From contig CM068545.1 of the NCBI GenBank assembly GCA_035048495.1, positions 45,068,450 through 45,132,449 on the forward strand: a stretch of DNA of 64,000 bases, given 5' to 3'. This DNA comes from Euptelea pleiosperma. Lineage: Eukaryota; Streptophyta; Magnoliopsida; Ranunculales; Eupteleaceae. Made by a program: the position numbers and the translations under genes. Each line of letters starts with the position of its first letter. Position 1 is the stretch's first letter. The notes under the pieces are model-generated. The model saw only the letters and a program-made list of their open reading frames with translations. It ran no database searches and was not told where the DNA came from. Below are positions 60,501-64,000 of this stretch, piece after piece.

Positions 60501-61866
60501 AGTTTGCTCCGTTCGTGCGTCAATGACTATAATTGGACTCAGTTTGTGCGTTACAGTCCTAAGCTTATAACAAGTGACTTTTTCGCAACCGGATCTCGTA
60601 ATTTGACTCAATCTGTTCCATTGCAATTGTTTCAACACATTTAAAGTCTTGGAACAAGATTCGGGACAATCGAAACAAGTTTGCTCCATCCGTGCGTCAA
60701 TGTCTCTAATTGGACTCAGTTTGTTTGTTACATTCCGAAGCCTATAACTAGTGACTTTTGTGCAACCGGACCTCGTAATTTGACTCGAACTCTTCTATTA
60801 CTAATGTTTCAACACATTTGCAGTGTTTGAAAAAGATTCGGGACAGTCGAAACAATTTTGCTCCATCCGTGCGTGAATGTCGCTAATTGGACTCAGTTTG
60901 TGTGTTACATTCCGAAGCCTATAACTAGTGACTTTTTCGCAACCGGACCCCGTAATTTGACTCAAACTCTTCCATTACTATTATTTCAACACATTTGAAG
61001 TGTTGGAACAAGATTTAGGACAGTCGGAAGAAGTTTGCTCCATCCGTTCGTCAACGTCTTTAATTGGACTCAATTTGTTTGTTACATTCCTAAGCCTATA
61101 ATTACTTACTTTTTCGCAATCGGACTTCGTAATTTGACTCAATATCTTCTATTACAATTGTTTCAACACATTTGAAGTGTTGGAACAAGATTCGGGACTG
61201 TCGGAACAGGTTTACCGCATTCGTGCGTCAATGACCCTAATTGGACTCAGTTTGTGCGTTACATTCCCAAGCTTATAACTAGTTTCATTTGCACAACCGG
61301 ATCTCGTAATTTGACTTAGTATCTTCCATTACAATTGTTTCAACACATTTGAACTGTTGAAAAAAGATTCGGGACAGTCGGAACAAGTTTGCTCCATTCG
61401 TTCGTCAATGTCTCTAATTGGACTCAGATTGGGTGTTACATTCCTAAGCCTATAATTACTGACTTTTTCGCAACCAGACTTCGTAATTTCACTCAATATC
61501 TTCTATTAGAATTGTTTTAACACATTTGAAGTGTTAGAACAAGATTCGGGACTATAGGAACAAGTTTGTCCCATTCGTGCATCAATGACTCTAATTGGAC
61601 TCAGTTTGTGCGTCACATTCCAAAGCTTATAACTAGTGAGTTTTGCACAACCGGACCTCGTAATTTGACTCAATCTCTTCCATTGTAATTGTTTCAACAC
61701 ATTTGAAGTGCTGGAACAAGATTCGGGACAATCGGAACAAGTTTGTTATTGACTTTTTCACAACCGGACTTCGTAATTTGACTCAATATCTTCTATTATA
61801 ATTGTTTTAACACATTTGAAGTGTTGGAACAAGAATCGGGATAGTTGAAACAAGTTTGTTCCATCC
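42561..61866. repeat. Eight homogeneous 2413-bp HOR units
   Basis: Units start at 42561 (2415 bp, with two small insertions, one in GTGTGTTTACATT near 44010), 44976, 47389, 49802, 52215, 54628, 57041 and 59454. Monomers 1-5 correspond in order to monomers 8-12 by shared variants, e.g. GTTTGAAAAAGATTCGGGAC in 1 and 8, CAGTCG.AAGAAG in 2 and 9, TTTACC.CATTCG in 3 and 10, GAACTGTTGAAAAAAG in 4 and 11, TGGGTGTTACATTCC in 5 and 12. Confidence 0.9.
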
Positions 61867-64000
61867 GTGCGTCAATGACTCTAATTGGACTCAGTTTGGT
61901 TGTTACATTCCGAAGCCTATAACTAGTGACTTTTGTGCAACCGGACATCGTAATTTGACTCAAACTCTTCCATTACTATTGTTTCAACACATTTGAAGTG
62001 TTTGAAAAAGATTCGGGACAGTCGCAACAATTTTGCTCCATCCGTGCGTCAATGTCTCTATTTGGACTCAGTTTGTGTGTTACATTCCGAAGCCTATAAC
62101 TAGTGACTTTTTCGCAACCGGACCCTGTAATTTGACTCAAACTCTTCCATTACTATTGTTTCAACACATTTGAAGTGTATGAACAAGATTTGGGACAGTC
62201 GAAAGAAGTTTGCTCCATCCGTTCGTCAATGTCTCTAATTGGACTCAATTTGTGTGTTACATTCCTAAGCCTATAATTACTTACTTTTTCGCAATCGGAA
62301 TCCGTAATTTGACTCAATATCTTCTATTACAATTGTTTTAACGCATTTGATGTGTTGGAACAAGATTCGGGACTGTCGGAACAAGTTTACCCCATTCGTG
62401 CGTAAATGACTCCAATTGCACTCAGTTTGTGCGTTACATTCCCAAGCTTATAACTAGTGACTTTTGCACAACCGGACCTCGTAATTTGACTCAATATCTT
62501 CCATTACAATTGTTTTAACACGTTTGAACTGTTGAAAAAAGATTCGGGACAGTCGGAACAAGTTTGCTCCATTCGTTCGTCAATGTCTCTAATTGGACTC
62601 AGTTTGGGTGTTACATTCCTAAGCCTATAATTACTGACTTTTTCGTATCCGGACTTCGTATTTTGGCTCAATATCTTGTATTACAATTGTTTTAACACAT
62701 TTGAAGTGTTGAACAAGATTCGGGACTGTCGGAACAAGTTTGCCCCATTCGTGCGTCAATGACTCTAATTGGACTCAGTTTGTGCGTTACATTCCTTAGC
62801 TTATAACTAGTGACTTTTTCACAACCGGACCTCGTAATTTGACTCAATATCTTCTATTACAATTGTTTTAACACATTTGAAGACTTGGAACAAGATTCGG
62901 GACAGTCGGAACAAGTTTGCTCCGTTCGTGCGTCAATGACTATAATTGGACTCAGTTTGTGCGTTACACTCCTAAGCTTATAACAAGTGACTTTTTCGCA
63001 ACCGGATCTCGTAATTTGACTCAATCTGTTCCATTGCAATTGTTTCAACACATTTAAAGTCTTGGAACAAGATTCGGGACAATCGAAACAAGTTTGCTCC
63101 ATCCGTGCGTCAATGTCTCTAATTGGACTCAGTTTGTTTGTTACATTCCGAAGCCTATAACTAGTGACTTTTGTGCAACCGGACCTCGTAATTTGACTCG
63201 AACTCTTCTATTACTAATGTTTCAACACATTTGCAGTGTTTGAGAAAGATTCGGGACAGTCGAAACAATTTTGCTCCATCCGTGCGTCAATGTCGCTAAT
63301 TGGACTCAGTTTGTGAGTTACATTCCGAAGCCTATAACTAGTGACTTTTTCGCAACCGGACCCCGTAATTTGACTCAAACTCTTCCATTACTATTATTTC
63401 AACACATTTGAAGTGTTGGAACAAGATTTAGGACAGTCGGAAGAAGTTTGCTCCATCCGTTCGTCAACGTCTTTAATTGGACTCAATTTGTTTGTTACAT
63501 TCCTAAGCCTATAATTACTTACTTTTTCGCAATCGGACTTTGTAATTTAACTCAATATCTTCTATTACAATGTTGCAACACATTTGAAGTGTTGGAACAA
63601 GATTCGGGACTGTCGGAACAGGTTTACCGCATTCGTGCGTCAATGACCCTAATTGGACTCAGTTTGTGCGTTACATTCCCAAGCTTATAACTAGTTTCAT
63701 TTGCACAACCGGATCTCGTAATTTGACTTAGTATCTTCCATTACAATTGTTTCAACACATTTGAACTGTTGAAAAAAGATTCGGGACAGTCGGAACAAGT
63801 TTGCTCCATTCGTTCGTCAATGTCTCTAATTGGACTCAGATTGGGTGTTACATTCCTAAGCCTATAATTACTGACTTTTTCGCAACCAGACTTCGTAATT
63901 TCACTCAATATCTTCTATTAGAATTGTTTTAACACATTTGAAGTGTTAGAACTAGATTCGGGACTATAGGAACAAGTTTGTCCCATTCGTGCATCAATGA
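61867..64000. repeat. Last, partial HOR unit, slightly diverged
   Basis: 2134 of 2413 bp. It carries several private changes: CAATATC for CAACATC near 62317, ACACTCC for ACAGTCC near 62966, GAGAAAG for GAAAAAG near 63242, GTGAGTTAC for GTGTGTTAC near 63313, TTTGTAATTTAAC near 63539 and a shortened ACAATGTTGCAAC near 63569. It may lie closer to an array edge or a subarray boundary. Confidence 0.85.

Larger units (their letters stand above)
39911..64000. repeat. ~177-bp satellite array in 2413-bp higher-order repeats (HOR)
   Basis: The basic monomer is 176-178 bp, measured between successive GTGCGTCAATG/GTTCGTCAATG anchors: 42561, 42738, 42916, 43093, 43270, 43446, 43623, 43800, 43977, 44155, 44332, 44509, 44686. 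The next interval is 290 bp, i.e. one full plus one truncated monomer. The whole pattern recurs every 2413 bp with starts at 42561, 44976, 47389, 49802, 52215, 54628, 57041, 59454 and 61867, so one HOR is 14 monomers. Copies from 44976 on are nearly identical, whereas monomers within one HOR differ clearly. The array continues past the window end. Nucleosome-sized monomers in homogeneous HORs next to Athila-type elements suggest centromeric satellite, but no chromatin evidence is available. Minus-strand frames of 64-81 codons recur every period and are not genes. Confidence 0.92.

Noticed and set aside
43552..63102. Minus-strand frames of 81 and 64 codons recurring every 2413 bp in the satellite
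   Set aside because: The monomer length (177) is a multiple of three, so one frame stays open across monomers. There is no start context, codon bias or family resemblance, and the recurrence is the satellite itself.
39911..64000. CRISPR-like array
   Set aside because: Repeats are long, contiguous and without unique spacers, in a plant genome. This is satellite DNA.

Overview
This window comes from the repeat-rich, probably pericentromeric or centromere-edge DNA of a flowering plant. It contains Athila-lineage Ty3/gypsy retroelements, a CACTA DNA transposon carrying exon pieces of plant genes, and a long ~177-bp satellite organised in higher-order repeats. No intact host gene is visible. Nearly every open frame is a transposon remnant or low-complexity shadow.

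Layout. (1) 1-~1985: part of a long terminal repeat (LTR) in + orientation, cut by the window edge. It is the inverse counterpart of 34430-35313. (2) ~1990-12228 plus 15913-15993: head-to-tail array of about five ~2.1-kb units. Each complete unit starts with a CACTA-type terminus followed by ~650 bp of short imperfect inverted repeats, then unique-looking DNA, then LTR-like modules. (3) 12229-15912: a 3.7-kb CACTA transposon inserted in the last unit with a 3-bp duplication (GTT). It carries splice-bounded exon fragments resembling RSH1, a CDPK-related kinase and an AINTEGUMENTA-like AP2 factor. (4) 15994-30635: a 14.6-kb minus-strand Athila-type element with two ~2.6-kb LTRs, primer-binding site, decayed gag-protease-RT and an open RNase H/integrase frame. 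Its flanks do not form a target duplication, so it looks like a recombinant. (5) 30636-39810: a plus-strand relative lacking its 5' end. Its gag is split by a 3.7-kb solo LTR (31822-35530) with a perfect 5-bp duplication (CAACG). Its pol has one frameshift and one nonsense codon. (6) 39811-39910: assembly gap. (7) 39911-64000: satellite array in which a ~177-bp monomer is arranged as a 2413-bp, 14-monomer higher-order repeat. That repeat is itself a duplicated 7-monomer block.

How it fits together. Satellite plus Athila-type elements is the usual composition of plant centromere borders. The nested insertions give a relative history: the plus-strand element is older than solo LTR C, and the 2.1-kb array is older than the CACTA insertion and than LTR A. 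The most interesting items are the gene-fragment-carrying CACTA element, the doubled 7-mer higher-order repeat, the CACTA-ended tandem array, the recurrent CCGGAGTTGCA hairpins inside the LTRs, and the mismatched flanks of the minus-strand element. Single-base indels are concentrated in the minus-strand element and in the first satellite unit after the gap, so part of the apparent decay may be assembly error. All similarities were judged by eye. No alignment or search was run.
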